64,000 nucleotides of DNA from Adlercreutzia sp. ZJ176 (GCF_011038975.1 NZ_JAAKEC010000010.1:59157-123156), one strand, 5' to 3'. Counted from the stretch's first letter, positions 51,891 to 61,525 are shown. The notes: generated from the sequence alone by a model not told the origin. Numbers and translations: made by a program.

Positions 51891-52682
51891 ATGCAGGACA
51901 ACCAGATGACCGACCAGATGACCGACCAGCCGGGCGAGCAGGCCGCCGACCAGCCGGGCGAGCAAGCGACAAGCCAAACAGCCAGCCAGGTGACCGACCA
52001 GGCAACCGACCAACCAGGCAGCCAGGCAGAAGGCGCCTCCGCCGCCGAGGGCGCGCCCGCGTTCGAGGTGATCCTCGCGAGCGGTAGCCCGCGGCGGCGC
52101 GAGCTGCTCGAGCAGGCGGGCGTTGCGTTCACGGTGCGCACGCCGGTGACGCCGGTGGACGAGTCGCTCGAGCCCGACCTGGCCGCGCAGCCCGAGGAGG
52201 CGTGCAAGAAGCTCGCCGAGCGCAAGGCCGGCGCCGTCATCCAGGAGGTGCTCGCGGAGGACTACACGGGCATGCTCATCGTGCTCGGCGCCGACACCAT
52301 GGTGGTGAAGGACGGGCAGATCTTCGGCAAGCCGCGCTCGCTCTCCGACGGCAAGCACATGCTGCGCGCGCTGTCGGGCGCCACCCACGAGGTGATAACG
52401 GCGGTGTCGGTGTGGATGGTGGCGGCGCCCGAGGCCGAGAAGGTGTCGCTCGGGTTCCGCACGTTCGCCGACGTGAGCCGCGTGACCTTCCGCGACCTGA
52501 CCGACGAGGAGATCGCCGACTACCTGCGCTGCGGCGAGTCGTTCGACAAGGCGGGCGCCTACGCCATCCAGGGCGCGGGCGCAGCGCTCGTGGAGCGCTA
52601 CGAGGGCGCGCTCGACACCATCATCGGCCTGCCCGCCGCCCGCCTCGTGCGCGAGTTCCCCGACCTGCTCGCCGCCCGCTAG
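51891..52682 (+). CDS. maf: Maf-family nucleotide pyrophosphatase with repeat-built N-terminus
   Basis: Hydrolyses non-canonical or canonical NTPs (dTTP/UTP type or m7GTP type) to the monophosphate. The core begins VILASGSPRRRELL (about residue 59), contains LGADTMVV and the GEPKG-like segment SDGKHMLRALSGATHEV. An N-terminal tail of about 58 aa is made of tandem repeats (QMTD twice, QPGEQAAD units), absent from usual Maf of about 200 aa. The GAGGAACGAGG ribosome-binding site supports ATG 51891, so the tail is translated. Confidence 0.9.
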   Translation: MQDNQMTDQMTDQPGEQAADQPGEQATSQTASQVTDQATDQPGSQAEGASAAEGAPAFEVILASGSPRRRELLEQAGVAFTVRTPVTPVDESLEPDLAAQPEEACKKLAERKAGAVIQEVLAEDYTGMLIVLGADTMVVKDGQIFGKPRSLSDGKHMLRALSGATHEVITAVSVWMVAAPEAEKVSLGFRTFADVSRVTFRDLTDEEIADYLRCGESFDKAGAYAIQGAGAALVERYEGALDTIIGLPAARLVREFPDLLAAR

Positions 52683-53067
52683 CCGCCCCTCCGCCTCTCG
52701 CGCGAGCTGCTCGCAGGCTGCCCGCTCCCGCGCCCCGCATCCCCCGCAGCCGCCCTCCCGCACGAGCTGCCCGCCGCCCGCAAGCCGCCCGCGCGGAGGG
52801 GTCGCGCCCCCGCTCCCTTCGCTTCCCGTATTCGGGTACCCCGGGGGCGCATGGTGCTTGCCTACATATTGAAGTTTGAGCAGGGTGCAGCCTGCCTTTT
52901 TCGTGGTATGATCGTGGGTAACGCAATAAAATGGGGAAGAAGCCCATCAAGCGGGGCAGCGCGCGCATGCAGCGCGCGCGGCGTCGCCGTGGGATTCGGC
53001 CGAGCGAAAGGAACTGGCAGGTGCGTGCTGGCTCGCAAACGAATCGTCAACGGGGAGGGGGACCCGC
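52683..53067. other. 385-bp intergenic region before the c-di-GMP protein
   Basis: No gene. The first 170 bp are C-rich, low-complexity DNA. TATGAT at 52907-52912 may be a -10 box, with no good -35. A GCGCGCGCATGCAGCGCGCGC hairpin-like run is at 52962-52982. I looked for a c-di-GMP riboswitch consensus and did not find one. Confidence 0.4.
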
Positions 53068-55197
53068 ATGCTGAGCGTCGCTCCTCAGAACAAGAAGAAG
53101 ACCGTGCTCGTGGTCGACGACTCGGTGTTCAACCGCGCGCTGCTCGCCGACATGATGGGCGACGAGTTCAACGTCATCGAGGCTGAGAACGGCAAGCAAG
53201 CCATCGCCGCCATCAGCAACCTGGGGCTGGGCATCTCGCTCGTGCTGCTCGACTACGTGATGCCCGAGATGGACGGCTTCGCGGTGCTGTCGGTCATGCA
53301 GAAGCGCGGCTGGATCAAGGACATCCCCGTGGTCATGGTGTCGACCGAGAGCGACCCGGCCTACATCGAGCGCGCCTACGAGCTCGGCGTCACCGACTTT
53401 CTGGCTCGCCCCTTCGACATGAACATCGTGCGCCACCGCGTGCGCAACACCATCATGCTCTACACCAAGCAGCGCATGCTGGCCGGCATGGTGGCCGACG
53501 AGATCAACGAGCGCGAGCGCGACGTCAACCTCATGGTGTCCATCCTGAGCCACATCGTGGAGTTCCGCAACGGCGAGAGCGGCATGCACGTGCAGCGCGT
53601 GCGCATCCTCACCGAGATCCTGCTCGCCCACATCGTGGCCAAGACCGACGCCTACCAGCTGTCCGCTGACGACATCTCGATGATCTCGATGGCCTCGAGC
53701 CTGCACGACATCGGCAAGATCGCCATCTCGGAGGACATCCTCAACAAGCCGGGCCGTTTGACGAAGGAAGAGTTCGAGATCATGAAGACGCACGCGGCCG
53801 TGGGCGCCGAGATGCTCGAGAACCTTCCCGCCGGCAAGGACGAGAAGCTCGTGAGGGCGGCCTACGAGATCTGCCGCTGGCATCACGAGCGCTACGACGG
53901 CCACGGCTACCCCGACGGCCTGAAAGGCGAGGACATCCCGCTGTCCTCCCAGGTGGTCGCGCTGGCCGACGTGTACGACGCGCTCACGAGCGCGCGCGTG
54001 TACAAGCCCGCCTACTCCCACGAGAAGGCCGTCGCCATGATCACGGGAGGCGAGTGCGGCGTGTTCAACCCGCTGCTCATGGAGTGCTTCAGCGAGAACG
54101 CCGACGACATCCACGACCAGCTGGAGAGCATCTCGCGTGACGGACAGGGCGGCTTCGGCTCGAACTACACGGCGAGCACGCTGGTCAACATGCGCAAGGA
54201 CACCGTGACGAGCCACACCATAGACCTGCTCGACTACGAGCGCATGAAGTACAGCTTCTTCGCCGAGATGTCCAACGAGGTGCAGTTCGAGTTCACGCGC
54301 GACCCCGCCATGCTGGTGGTGTCTGACTACGGGCGCATCAACCTGGGGCTTCCCGAGGTCATGCCCAATCCGCTGGAGGACGGGGCGCTCCTCGACATGA
54401 TCGGGGAGGAGGGCATGGACGAGGTGCGCCGCCGCATGACGGCCGCCGTGCCCGACGACCCGATCATCCACTTCGAGCTGTGCGGCGTGGTGCACGGCGA
54501 GACGCGCTGGTTCTCCGTGGTGGCGCGCACGCTGTGGTCGGACGACGACGCTCCCGTGCTCACGGGCGCGATCGGCAAGCTCGTCGACGTGCACGACCAG
54601 CGCTCGCTCATGCTCGATTTGCAGTTCAAGGCGTGGCATGACTCGCTCACCGCGCTGGCGAACCACGCGTATGCGCGCAAGCTGGCCATCGAGCGCATGT
54701 CGGCGTACCCCGACAGCAAGTTCGTCATGCTGATCGTGGACTTGGACCGCTTCAAGGAGGCCAACGACACCTACGGGCACGAGTTCGGCGACCACGTGCT
54801 GCGCTACTTCGCCGACCGGCTGCGCGCGAGCGTGCGCGAGGGCGATTTGGTGGCGCGCATCGGCGGCGACGAGTTCCTCGTGTTCATGCGCTGCGACCTC
54901 GAGACCGACCAGCGCCATCTGGCGGAGCGCATCCACCGGTTCATCCGCGGCGAGTACCGGGGCTTCCCGATCTCGTCGAGCATGGGCGTGTCCTGCTCGG
55001 TCGTCGTGGGCGACGACTACGACGAGATGTTCCGCTACGCCGACCGCGCGCTCTACCGCGTGAAGCACTCGGGCGGCGGCGCGGTCGCGCTCTGCACCGA
55101 CGAGGTGGACCTCTCGCACGACCACACGAGCCTTTCCCCCATCGACGAGCTCGCCATCGAGAACCTCGAGAGGCGTGGGGGGGGGTCTACCCGATGA
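53068..55197 (+). CDS. Response regulator with HD-GYP and GGDEF domains (c-di-GMP turnover)
   Basis: 709 aa. Receiver domain at about 10-130 with phospho-acceptor Asp62 (LLDYVMPEMDG). HD-GYP phosphodiesterase domain: His213-Asp214 (SSLHDIGKI) and GYP at 280-282 (GHGYPDGLKG). A linker of PAS-like character (about 375-530) precedes the diguanylate cyclase domain with GGDEF at 599-603. A single protein thus could both make and destroy c-di-GMP under phosphorelay control. The ATG has GGGGAGGGGG upstream. It is first in a three-gene rightward set with Hpt and the hybrid kinase. Confidence 0.93.
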   Translation: MLSVAPQNKKKTVLVVDDSVFNRALLADMMGDEFNVIEAENGKQAIAAISNLGLGISLVLLDYVMPEMDGFAVLSVMQKRGWIKDIPVVMVSTESDPAYIERAYELGVTDFLARPFDMNIVRHRVRNTIMLYTKQRMLAGMVADEINERERDVNLMVSILSHIVEFRNGESGMHVQRVRILTEILLAHIVAKTDAYQLSADDISMISMASSLHDIGKIAISEDILNKPGRLTKEEFEIMKTHAAVGAEMLENLPAGKDEKLVRAAYEICRWHHERYDGHGYPDGLKGEDIPLSSQVVALADVYDALTSARVYKPAYSHEKAVAMITGGECGVFNPLLMECFSENADDIHDQLESISRDGQGGFGSNYTASTLVNMRKDTVTSHTIDLLDYERMKYSFFAEMSNEVQFEFTRDPAMLVVSDYGRINLGLPEVMPNPLEDGALLDMIGEEGMDEVRRRMTAAVPDDPIIHFELCGVVHGETRWFSVVARTLWSDDDAPVLTGAIGKLVDVHDQRSLMLDLQFKAWHDSLTALANHAYARKLAIERMSAYPDSKFVMLIVDLDRFKEANDTYGHEFGDHVLRYFADRLRASVREGDLVARIGGDEFLVFMRCDLETDQRHLAERIHRFIRGEYRGFPISSSMGVSCSVVVGDDYDEMFRYADRALYRVKHSGGGAVALCTDEVDLSHDHTSLSPIDELAIENLERRGGGSTR

Positions 55198-55257
55198 AGA
55201 ACAAGAAAGACCTGGCGGCGCATACGACGCTGCCGACGAGACGCAAGGAGTAAGACC

Positions 55258-55626
55258 ATGACCCTGGAATCATGCTATGCCATGATGGGCGGCGACCTGG
55301 AAGGGGTGCGCGGCCGTCTGCGCTCTGACGATCGCGTCGCGAAGTTCGTGGGCATGTTCCCGCACGACGATACGTTTGCCAGCCTCAAGAGCTCCTGGGA
55401 GGCCGGCAGCCTCCCCGAGGCGTTCCGCGCGGCCCACACGCTCAAGGGCGTGAGCCGCGACCTGGGCTTCACGCCGCTCTTCGAGGCGTCGGACACACTC
55501 GCGGACGTGCTGCGTCCCGCCAAGGACGGCGGAGCGGTTGACGTGGCGGCGGCCGAGCAGCTGATGGGGGACGTGGGGCGCGCCTACGAGCTCACGATCG
55601 AGGCGCTCGCGACCATCAACGCGTAA
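55258..55626 (+). CDS. Histidine phosphotransfer (Hpt) protein
   Basis: 122-aa four-helix bundle with the phospho-accepting His60 in AAHTLKGVSRDLGF, the canonical Hpt motif. It should carry phosphate between the hybrid kinase's receivers and the receiver of the HD-GYP/GGDEF protein on either side. The gene lies 60 bp after the first gene and 111 bp before the kinase; the latter gap contains a GGCGCCC/GGGCGCC stem-loop. Confidence 0.93.
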   Translation: MTLESCYAMMGGDLEGVRGRLRSDDRVAKFVGMFPHDDTFASLKSSWEAGSLPEAFRAAHTLKGVSRDLGFTPLFEASDTLADVLRPAKDGGAVDVAAAEQLMGDVGRAYELTIEALATINA

Positions 55627-55737
55627 AACGAGCAGGTAAGCGCAAGGTGGCGCCCGGCTTTTCCTCGCGGGAGGCCGGGGGCGGGGCGCCATCGCGCACG
55701 AGAACTTCAGCAGGACGGAAGAAGAAGGTTTCTCATC

Positions 55738-58686
55738 ATGAAAGGTGATGAAAAGAAGGAGCTCCGCTGGCGCGTCGGCATCGCGGCGGTCGCAGTGCTG
55801 TGCATCGTGGCGGTCGTCGGCGCGTTTCTGATGATAAACTACCAGCGCACGATCGCCCAGAACGAGATGTTCCTCGAGGCCAGCACGGACCAGGTGCTCA
55901 ACCGCCTCGACAGCGAGTTCGAGTTCTCGCAGCAGAGCCTCTACCTGTCGCGCATCATCTTCGAGGAGGCCAACCCGCAAGGCGCCGAGGAGATCTGCAA
56001 GGAGCTGGCGTTTCTGGAGGCGAGCACGCCGTTCGAGCGCCTGGCTTTCGAGGGGACCGACCGCACCACGTACAACTCGCGCGGCAAGGTCGGCGAAGCG
56101 CCCCCGCGTACGACGCAGATCACCCAGGCGGGCGTCACCGCGCTTTTGGACGAGCGGATCGGCGAGGGGCTCAACATCGTGTTCTACGAGCCCGTCTACC
56201 ACGGGGAGGAGTACCTCGGCATCCTGACGGGCGTGTGGAGCAACGACCTGCTCGAGGAGGCCATCTCGGCCACGTTCTTCAGCGAGTACACGTCCACCTA
56301 CCTGTGCGACACCGACGGCACCGTCATCGCGTGCTCGAGCAACTTCGTGACGGTCACCTCCGACAAGCTCGACATCTCCTCGGTTGACAGCACCGACGGC
56401 ACCACGGTCGGCGAGATGCAGGAGTCGTTGGCGCGCGGCGAGAGCGTGACGTTCTCCTACGAGTCGCCGCGCGGCCTCGGCCTCGCCTACATGGTGAAGC
56501 TCTCCGACCACGACTGGACGCTGGTGCGCACCTACCCCAGCAACATCAACAGCTCCTTCGTGGAGAGCACGAACTTCATGGGCATCGCGGTCGTCGTGGG
56601 AATCATCGTGGTGTTCTCCATCATCGTGGCGATCATCATAGCGCGCTCCTCGCGTGAGAACAAAGCCATCGCCTTCGAGAAGGACAAGTTCGTGCGCGTG
56701 GCTGATGCGTCATCCGAGCTGTTCAAGCGCTTCGCGATCCTCGACCTGGAAAACGGCAAGTACGAGTACATCAAGGGCGAGGACCTCGACGGGCGCCTGC
56801 CCATGCGCGGCGAGATCGAGGACTTCTCCAGCTACTGGATCAGCCAGGCCGTCTACGACGACGAGCAGGAGAAGGTGCGCGAGATGATCGACACCTCGGT
56901 CCTCCAGAGCAACTTCGACGACGGCGTGCGGATCCTGCGCTTCGAGTACCGCGTCAGCTTCCAGGGCGAGACGCGCTGGCTGCAGCCCTCCATGGTGTGC
57001 CTGCGCCGTACCCCCGACGGGCGCGCGGCCAGCCTGCTGTACGCCGTGCAGGACGTGACCGTGGTGAAGGAGGAGGAGGCACGCGCCCGCGAGGCGCTCG
57101 AGGACGCATGCCGCGTCGCTGACCAGGCGTCGCGTGCGAAGAGCGACTTCTTGGGCAGCATGAGCCACGACATCCGCACGCCGATGAACTCCATCATGGG
57201 CCTCACGGCCATCGCGACCATGCACATGGACGACCCCGAGCGCGTGAAGGACTGCCTGCAGAAGATCACCGTGTCGAGCCGGCATTTGCTCGGCCTCATC
57301 AACGAGGTGCTCGACATGGCGAGGATCGAGAGCGGCAACATCGGCCTGTCCGAGGACGACTTCGACCTGCCCGAGGCCGTGGAGAACCTGCTCACCATCA
57401 TCCACCCGCAGGTGGCGGCCAAGCACCAGCACCTGAAGGTCGACATCTCCAGCGTCACGCACGAGCACGTGGTGGGCGACTTCATGCGCCTGCAGCAGGT
57501 GTTCGTGAACATCATGGGCAACTCGGTGAAGTTCACGCCCGAGGAGGGCACCATCGGGATGACCATCAAGGAGATCCCGTCGCGCATCAGCGGCTGCGCG
57601 CAGTACGAGTTCACGTTCACCGACACGGGCTGCGGCATGAGCGAGGAGTTCGTCCAGCGCGTGTTCGACCCCTTCGCGCGCGCCAACGACAACCGCGTCA
57701 CCAACTCCGAGGGCACGGGCCTGGGCATGTCCATCGTGAAGAGCGTCGTGAGCCTGATGAACGGCACGATCGACGTGAAGAGCAAGCTGAACGAGGGCAC
57801 CACGTTCATCGTGACGGTGCACCTGAAGCTGCGCGAGGTGGACGCCGAGGACACGACGGCGCTGGCCGACCTCAACGTGCTGGTGGCCGACAACGACGAG
57901 ACGGCGTGCGAGGGCGCCTGCGAGCTCCTCGAGGAGATCGGCATGAACCCCGAGTACGTGCTGTCCGGCGACGCCGCCATCGCGCGCGTGAGGGAGGCGT
58001 ACGACACGAGCGACGAGTTCACGGCGGTCATCCTCGACTGGAAGATGCCGGGCAAGAGCGGCATCGAGACGGCGCGCGAGATGCGCAAGTTCCTGCCTGA
58101 CCACGTGCCGATCATCATCCTGTCGGCGTACGACTGGATGGCCGTGGAGCAGGAGGCCCGCATGGCCGGCATCGACGCGTTCGTGTCGAAGCCGCTGTTC
58201 AAGTCGCGCCTGATCCACGTGATGAACGACCTTCTGGGCGAGGGGCGGCACGAGGACGCGCGCGACCACACCGACCTTCTGCGCGAGGCTGACTTCTCCG
58301 ACAAGCGCATCCTTCTGGTGGAGGACAACGAGATCGCGGCCTCCATCGGGCTCGACATCCTGTCGTTCACCGGCGCCGCGGGCGAGCGCGCCGAGAACGG
58401 CAAGGTGGCGATCGAGATGCTGCGGGACAACCCGCCGGGCTACTACGACCTGGTGCTCATGGACGGGCAGATGCCGATCATGAACGGCTACGACTGCGCC
58501 CACGCCATCCGCTCGATGGGCCTGTCCGGGCGTCCCGACCTCGCGGCGCTGCCCATCGTGGCGCTCACCGCCGACGCCTTCGCCGACGACGTGAAGCGCG
58601 CCCTGAACGCGGGCATGAACGCCCACATGACCAAGCCGCTCGAGATCGACACCCTCATGAAGGTCCTCACCGAGTTCCTAGGGTAA
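55738..58686 (+). CDS. Hybrid sensor histidine kinase with two receiver domains
   Basis: 982 aa. Two spans (about 13-34 and 279-302) enclose an extracytoplasmic Cache-like sensor domain of about 245 residues. A PAS-like region follows (about 320-460). The dimerisation domain carries His477 (SMSHDIRTPMN), and the ATP lid has N-box, DTGCGM and EGTGLGMSIV. Receiver 1 has Asp767 (VILDWKMPGKSG) and receiver 2 Asp909 (LVLMDGQMPIMNG). It is the input of the relay with the Hpt protein. The ligand is unknown. Confidence 0.94.
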   Translation: MKGDEKKELRWRVGIAAVAVLCIVAVVGAFLMINYQRTIAQNEMFLEASTDQVLNRLDSEFEFSQQSLYLSRIIFEEANPQGAEEICKELAFLEASTPFERLAFEGTDRTTYNSRGKVGEAPPRTTQITQAGVTALLDERIGEGLNIVFYEPVYHGEEYLGILTGVWSNDLLEEAISATFFSEYTSTYLCDTDGTVIACSSNFVTVTSDKLDISSVDSTDGTTVGEMQESLARGESVTFSYESPRGLGLAYMVKLSDHDWTLVRTYPSNINSSFVESTNFMGIAVVVGIIVVFSIIVAIIIARSSRENKAIAFEKDKFVRVADASSELFKRFAILDLENGKYEYIKGEDLDGRLPMRGEIEDFSSYWISQAVYDDEQEKVREMIDTSVLQSNFDDGVRILRFEYRVSFQGETRWLQPSMVCLRRTPDGRAASLLYAVQDVTVVKEEEARAREALEDACRVADQASRAKSDFLGSMSHDIRTPMNSIMGLTAIATMHMDDPERVKDCLQKITVSSRHLLGLINEVLDMARIESGNIGLSEDDFDLPEAVENLLTIIHPQVAAKHQHLKVDISSVTHEHVVGDFMRLQQVFVNIMGNSVKFTPEEGTIGMTIKEIPSRISGCAQYEFTFTDTGCGMSEEFVQRVFDPFARANDNRVTNSEGTGLGMSIVKSVVSLMNGTIDVKSKLNEGTTFIVTVHLKLREVDAEDTTALADLNVLVADNDETACEGACELLEEIGMNPEYVLSGDAAIARVREAYDTSDEFTAVILDWKMPGKSGIETAREMRKFLPDHVPIIILSAYDWMAVEQEARMAGIDAFVSKPLFKSRLIHVMNDLLGEGRHEDARDHTDLLREADFSDKRILLVEDNEIAASIGLDILSFTGAAGERAENGKVAIEMLRDNPPGYYDLVLMDGQMPIMNGYDCAHAIRSMGLSGRPDLAALPIVALTADAFADDVKRALNAGMNAHMTKPLEIDTLMKVLTEFLG

Positions 58687-58706
58687 GGGAAGGGAGCATG
58701 AAAAAG

Positions 58707-58735
58707 GGGCAGGCGCGATAACGCGCCTGCCCTTT
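58707..58735. terminator. Bidirectional terminator
   Basis: An 11-bp perfect stem GGGCAGGCGCG / CGCGCCTGCCC with ATAA loop, A run on the left and TTT on the right. It separates the hybrid kinase from the convergent pilus cluster. Confidence 0.85.
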
Positions 58736-58757
58736 CGCTATTCTGAGGCGGCTTGTC

Positions 58758-59831
58758 TTACAGCCCCTCCACCTCGAATCGCTTCGCGAGGGCCTCCTGG
58801 TGGTGCCCGTACTGCAGGGCCACCTCCTTCGCCACCTTCCCCGACTTCACGAGCTCGAAGAGGCTCTGGTCCATGGTGCGCATGCCCTCGGCCCCGCCGG
58901 CGGCGATGGCGCTGTCGATCTGGTGCGTCTTCGCCTCGCGGATGAGGTTGCGGATGGCGGTGTTCGTCACCATGATCTCGAAGGCCGGCATCACGCCGCC
59001 GTCGATCGTGGGCACGAGCTGCTGGCTCACGATGGCGCGCAGCACCATGGACAGCTGGATGCGGATCTGGCGCTGCTGCGAGGCCGGGAACGCGTCGACG
59101 ATGCGGTCGACCGTGCTCGCCGCGCCCGAGGTGTGCAGCGTCGAGAACAGCAGCTGCGCCATCTCGGCAGCGGTGACGGCCGTGCCGATGGTCTCCTGGT
59201 CGCGCATCTCGCCGAGCAGGATGACGTCGGGACTCTCGCGCATGGCCGAGCGCAGCGCCTCGCCGTACGTGGCCACGTCCGTGGGCACCTCGCGCTGCGT
59301 CACGATGCACGTGCCGTGGCGATGCACGTACTCGATGGGGTCCTCCATGGTGACGATGTGCCCCGTGCGCTCGTGGTTGAGCTTGTCGATGATGCATGCG
59401 AGCGTGGTGGACTTGCCCACGCCGGCCGGGCCCGTCACCAGCACGAGGCCCTTCTGGAACTGCGTCAGGCGCAGCACCTCGTCGGGGATGTGGAAGGCGG
59501 CGGGGTCGGGCAGGCCGAAGGGGATCACGCGGATCACCGCGCCGTACGACCCGCGCTGGCGGAAGATGTTCACGCGGAAGCGGCCGATGCCCGCGATGGC
59601 GAAGGAGAAGTCGTCGTCGTGGTTGTAGCTGCGCTCGAACTCGTCCATGCTGCGCCCGGAGACGGCGTAGATGCTGCGCACGATCTCCTTGGTGTCGGCA
59701 GGCATGAACGGGGCGATGTCGAGGCGGATCTGCCGGCCGCTCGCCTCGTAGGTCAGAGGCAGGCCGGCGATGATGAAGACGTCAGACGCGTTCACGTCCA
59801 CCATGTCCTTGAGCAGCTGTTTCAGTTCCAT
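58758..59831 (-). CDS. Type IV pilus retraction ATPase (PilT-like)
   Basis: 357-aa hexameric ATPase that retracts type IV pili. Walker A is GPAGVGKSTT (about 125), the Asp box MEDPIEYVH, Walker B DVILLGEMRD and the His box LLFSTLHTSGA. The AIRNLIRE motif near 275 is the PilT-specific signature. ATG 59831 follows AGGAG, shorter than the maximal frame. It is the last gene of the leftward pilus cluster. No separate PilB assembly ATPase gene is in view. Confidence 0.92.
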   Translation of the reverse strand: MELKQLLKDMVDVNASDVFIIAGLPLTYEASGRQIRLDIAPFMPADTKEIVRSIYAVSGRSMDEFERSYNHDDDFSFAIAGIGRFRVNIFRQRGSYGAVIRVIPFGLPDPAAFHIPDEVLRLTQFQKGLVLVTGPAGVGKSTTLACIIDKLNHERTGHIVTMEDPIEYVHRHGTCIVTQREVPTDVATYGEALRSAMRESPDVILLGEMRDQETIGTAVTAAEMAQLLFSTLHTSGAASTVDRIVDAFPASQQRQIRIQLSMVLRAIVSQQLVPTIDGGVMPAFEIMVTNTAIRNLIREAKTHQIDSAIAAGGAEGMRTMDQSLFELVKSGKVAKEVALQYGHHQEALAKRFEVEGL

Positions 59832-59839
59832 GTTTTCTC

Positions 59840-60343
59840 CTATCGTGATTGAGCGGAGCCCGACCACAGCACCTCGCCAGAGCCGGCTTCATTCCATTGG
59901 GTAGTGGCACGCCACTGAGAGATCTCGTAGGTGGCGTCAGGGCGTATGGTGAGGACCACCGAGAGCGTGCGGCCGCTGTCGCAGGTGAACTCGACGAAGG
60001 CCTGGCTGCCCTGCAGGTAGGCGTCCTCGTAGCCGCTGATGACGTCCTGCACGGCGAGCAGGGCGGCGCTGGCGGTGTCGCCCTCGGCGCCCGCGCTTGC
60101 GCCTGCGCGCACGGCGGCGAGCGCCCCGTCGACCTCGGCGACGAAGCCCTGCGCGGCCTGCTCGTTGACGTAGGTGTCGGTGGTGAAGCGCGCCTGCTTC
60201 TCGGCGGCGCTATAGGCGGCCTGCGCCGTGGTCACGGCGAGCACGGCCATGACGGCCAGGCACAGCACGATCACCAGCGAGAACAGGCTCACCGGGCCGA
60301 TGCGCACCGACCCGCCCTGCCCGGCGTGGGAGTTGCGGCTCAT
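59840..60343 (-). CDS. Small single-span protein, pilus cluster
   Basis: 167 aa. A short basic head, one hydrophobic helix (about 18-40: VSLFSLVIVLCLAVMAVLAV) and a secreted domain with a predicted long helix (AAEKQARFTTDTYVNEQAAQ). The layout is pilin-like or minor-pilin-like, but no prepilin peptidase motif (Gly-Phe-Thr-x-x-Glu) is seen. It lies between the PilT gene and another pilin-like gene with a 4-bp overlap. Confidence 0.65.
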   Translation of the reverse strand: MSRNSHAGQGGSVRIGPVSLFSLVIVLCLAVMAVLAVTTAQAAYSAAEKQARFTTDTYVNEQAAQGFVAEVDGALAAVRAGASAGAEGDTASAALLAVQDVISGYEDAYLQGSQAFVEFTCDSGRTLSVVLTIRPDATYEISQWRATTQWNEAGSGEVLWSGSAQSR

Positions 60344-61035
60344 AGCTCCACCTCCTCGCGCTCACGCGCGCCGCCTGCGGCGAGCGCAGCTGCGTCGGCG
60401 GGGCTCGCGGTTCTGCCCGCGTCGTGCGCGGCCTCGTCTGCGGCGAGCGCGCCGCCTGCGAGGCTCGCGGTGCCCGTGAGGGTCGAGAACTCGTCCGCGA
60501 CCGAGAAGCTCGAGAAGCTCACGGCCTGCGTGGCCCCGCTCGCCCGCGCAGCCACGGCCGCGTCCGAGACGTAGCGCGCCGTGTCGAGCGCATAGATCGC
60601 GTGCCCGTCGCGCGAGACGGTGATGTGCGCCTCGTAGAGCACGCCCGCCTCCTGCGCGTGCTGCTCGACGTCGCGCGTGAGCTGGAAGCCCTCGGCGATG
60701 CCCGCGCTCGCGCCCAGGCCTGCGCCCGTTGCGCCGCGGCTCTGCCCCGCGGGGTCGGCCGCGAACGCCTCGGCGTCGTTCGACGCGAGCGCCACGGCGT
60801 ACGACAGGTCGTCGGCCGCCGCGCCGCGCTCGTAGGACGACACCATGAGCCCGGTGAGCACCGCCAGCGAGCCCATCATGAACACGAGCAAAAACAGCGC
60901 CTCCACCACGAACGCGCGCTCGTGGCGCGTCCGCTGCTCGACCGGGCGGGCGCGGCGGCGCATGCGCTCCATGTTGGCGGCCGTCGTGTCGTGCTGGTCG
61001 TATTGGTCGGACAGGACGTCAGGCATCTCAGGCAC
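60340..61035 (-). CDS. Pilin-like single-span protein, pilus cluster
   Basis: 231 aa. An Arg-rich cytoplasmic head (RRRARPVEQRTRHER) leads into a span at about 40-65 (AFVVEALFLLVFMMGSLAVL), where the sequence R-A-F-V-V-E-A-L-F resembles the type IV pilin N-terminus with Glu at +5. The rest is extracytoplasmic, Ala-rich. It overlaps both neighbours (4 and 8 bp). Likely a minor pilin. Confidence 0.7.
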   Translation of the reverse strand: MPEMPDVLSDQYDQHDTTAANMERMRRRARPVEQRTRHERAFVVEALFLLVFMMGSLAVLTGLMVSSYERGAAADDLSYAVALASNDAEAFAADPAGQSRGATGAGLGASAGIAEGFQLTRDVEQHAQEAGVLYEAHITVSRDGHAIYALDTARYVSDAAVAARASGATQAVSFSSFSVADEFSTLTGTASLAGGALAADEAAHDAGRTASPADAAALAAGGAREREEVEL

Positions 61036-61525
61036 CTCCTCGCACGCTGCGCAGGGCGACGCACGCGGAGCCCTGGTCGGTGTAGATGGTCAGGAGCCCG
61101 TTTCGGTACTCGAAGTCGAAGCGGCTCGACTCGACCACTTCGCGCGCCCGCTCGGGCGTGAACGCCGAGCCCGCGCGCGTGTACTCCTCCATGACATGCC
61201 CCTCGTACCAGTACAGGCGCGTCTCGTAGGTGCCCGCCTCGAGGTGCTCGGTCAGCACGAGCGCCGGGCCCTCGGGTCCGGCGGCCACGCCCACGGCGTC
61301 GGTCACGTCGTTGGTGCGCACGGAGTTCGACAGCAATGACAGCCCCAGGCGCATCTCGTCGGCCTCGGTGCGCATGGCGTTCGCCGAGCGGTACGCGCTC
61401 ATGCCGACCAGAAGCGCCACCAGCAGGAACAGCGTGATGACGGCGAACAGCAGCGTGGCGAACATCCGCCCGCCGCGCCCCTGCTCGCTCGTCCGCGCGC
61501 CCCGCGTCGTCTCGTACCCGGTCAT
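61028..61525 (-). CDS. Minor-pilin-like protein (DUF4860-type), pilus cluster
   Basis: 165 aa with a hydrophobic span at about 22-45 (FATLLFAVITLFLLVALLVG) followed by an extracytoplasmic beta-rich domain with YETRLYWYEGHV. I believe it matches the DUF4860 family found in actinobacterial pilus clusters, from memory. The start ATG overlaps the preceding gene stop, and its end overlaps the next gene by 8 bp. Confidence 0.7.
   Translation of the reverse strand: MTGYETTRGARTSEQGRGGRMFATLLFAVITLFLLVALLVGMSAYRSANAMRTEADEMRLGLSLLSNSVRTNDVTDAVGVAAGPEGPALVLTEHLEAGTYETRLYWYEGHVMEEYTRAGSAFTPERAREVVESSRFDFEYRNGLLTIYTDQGSACVALRSVRGGA

Noticed and set aside
52860..53067. c-di-GMP riboswitch before the HD-GYP/GGDEF gene
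   Set aside because: The conserved GEMM segments are missing; only a vague ACGCAATAAA word and a GC-rich hairpin are found.
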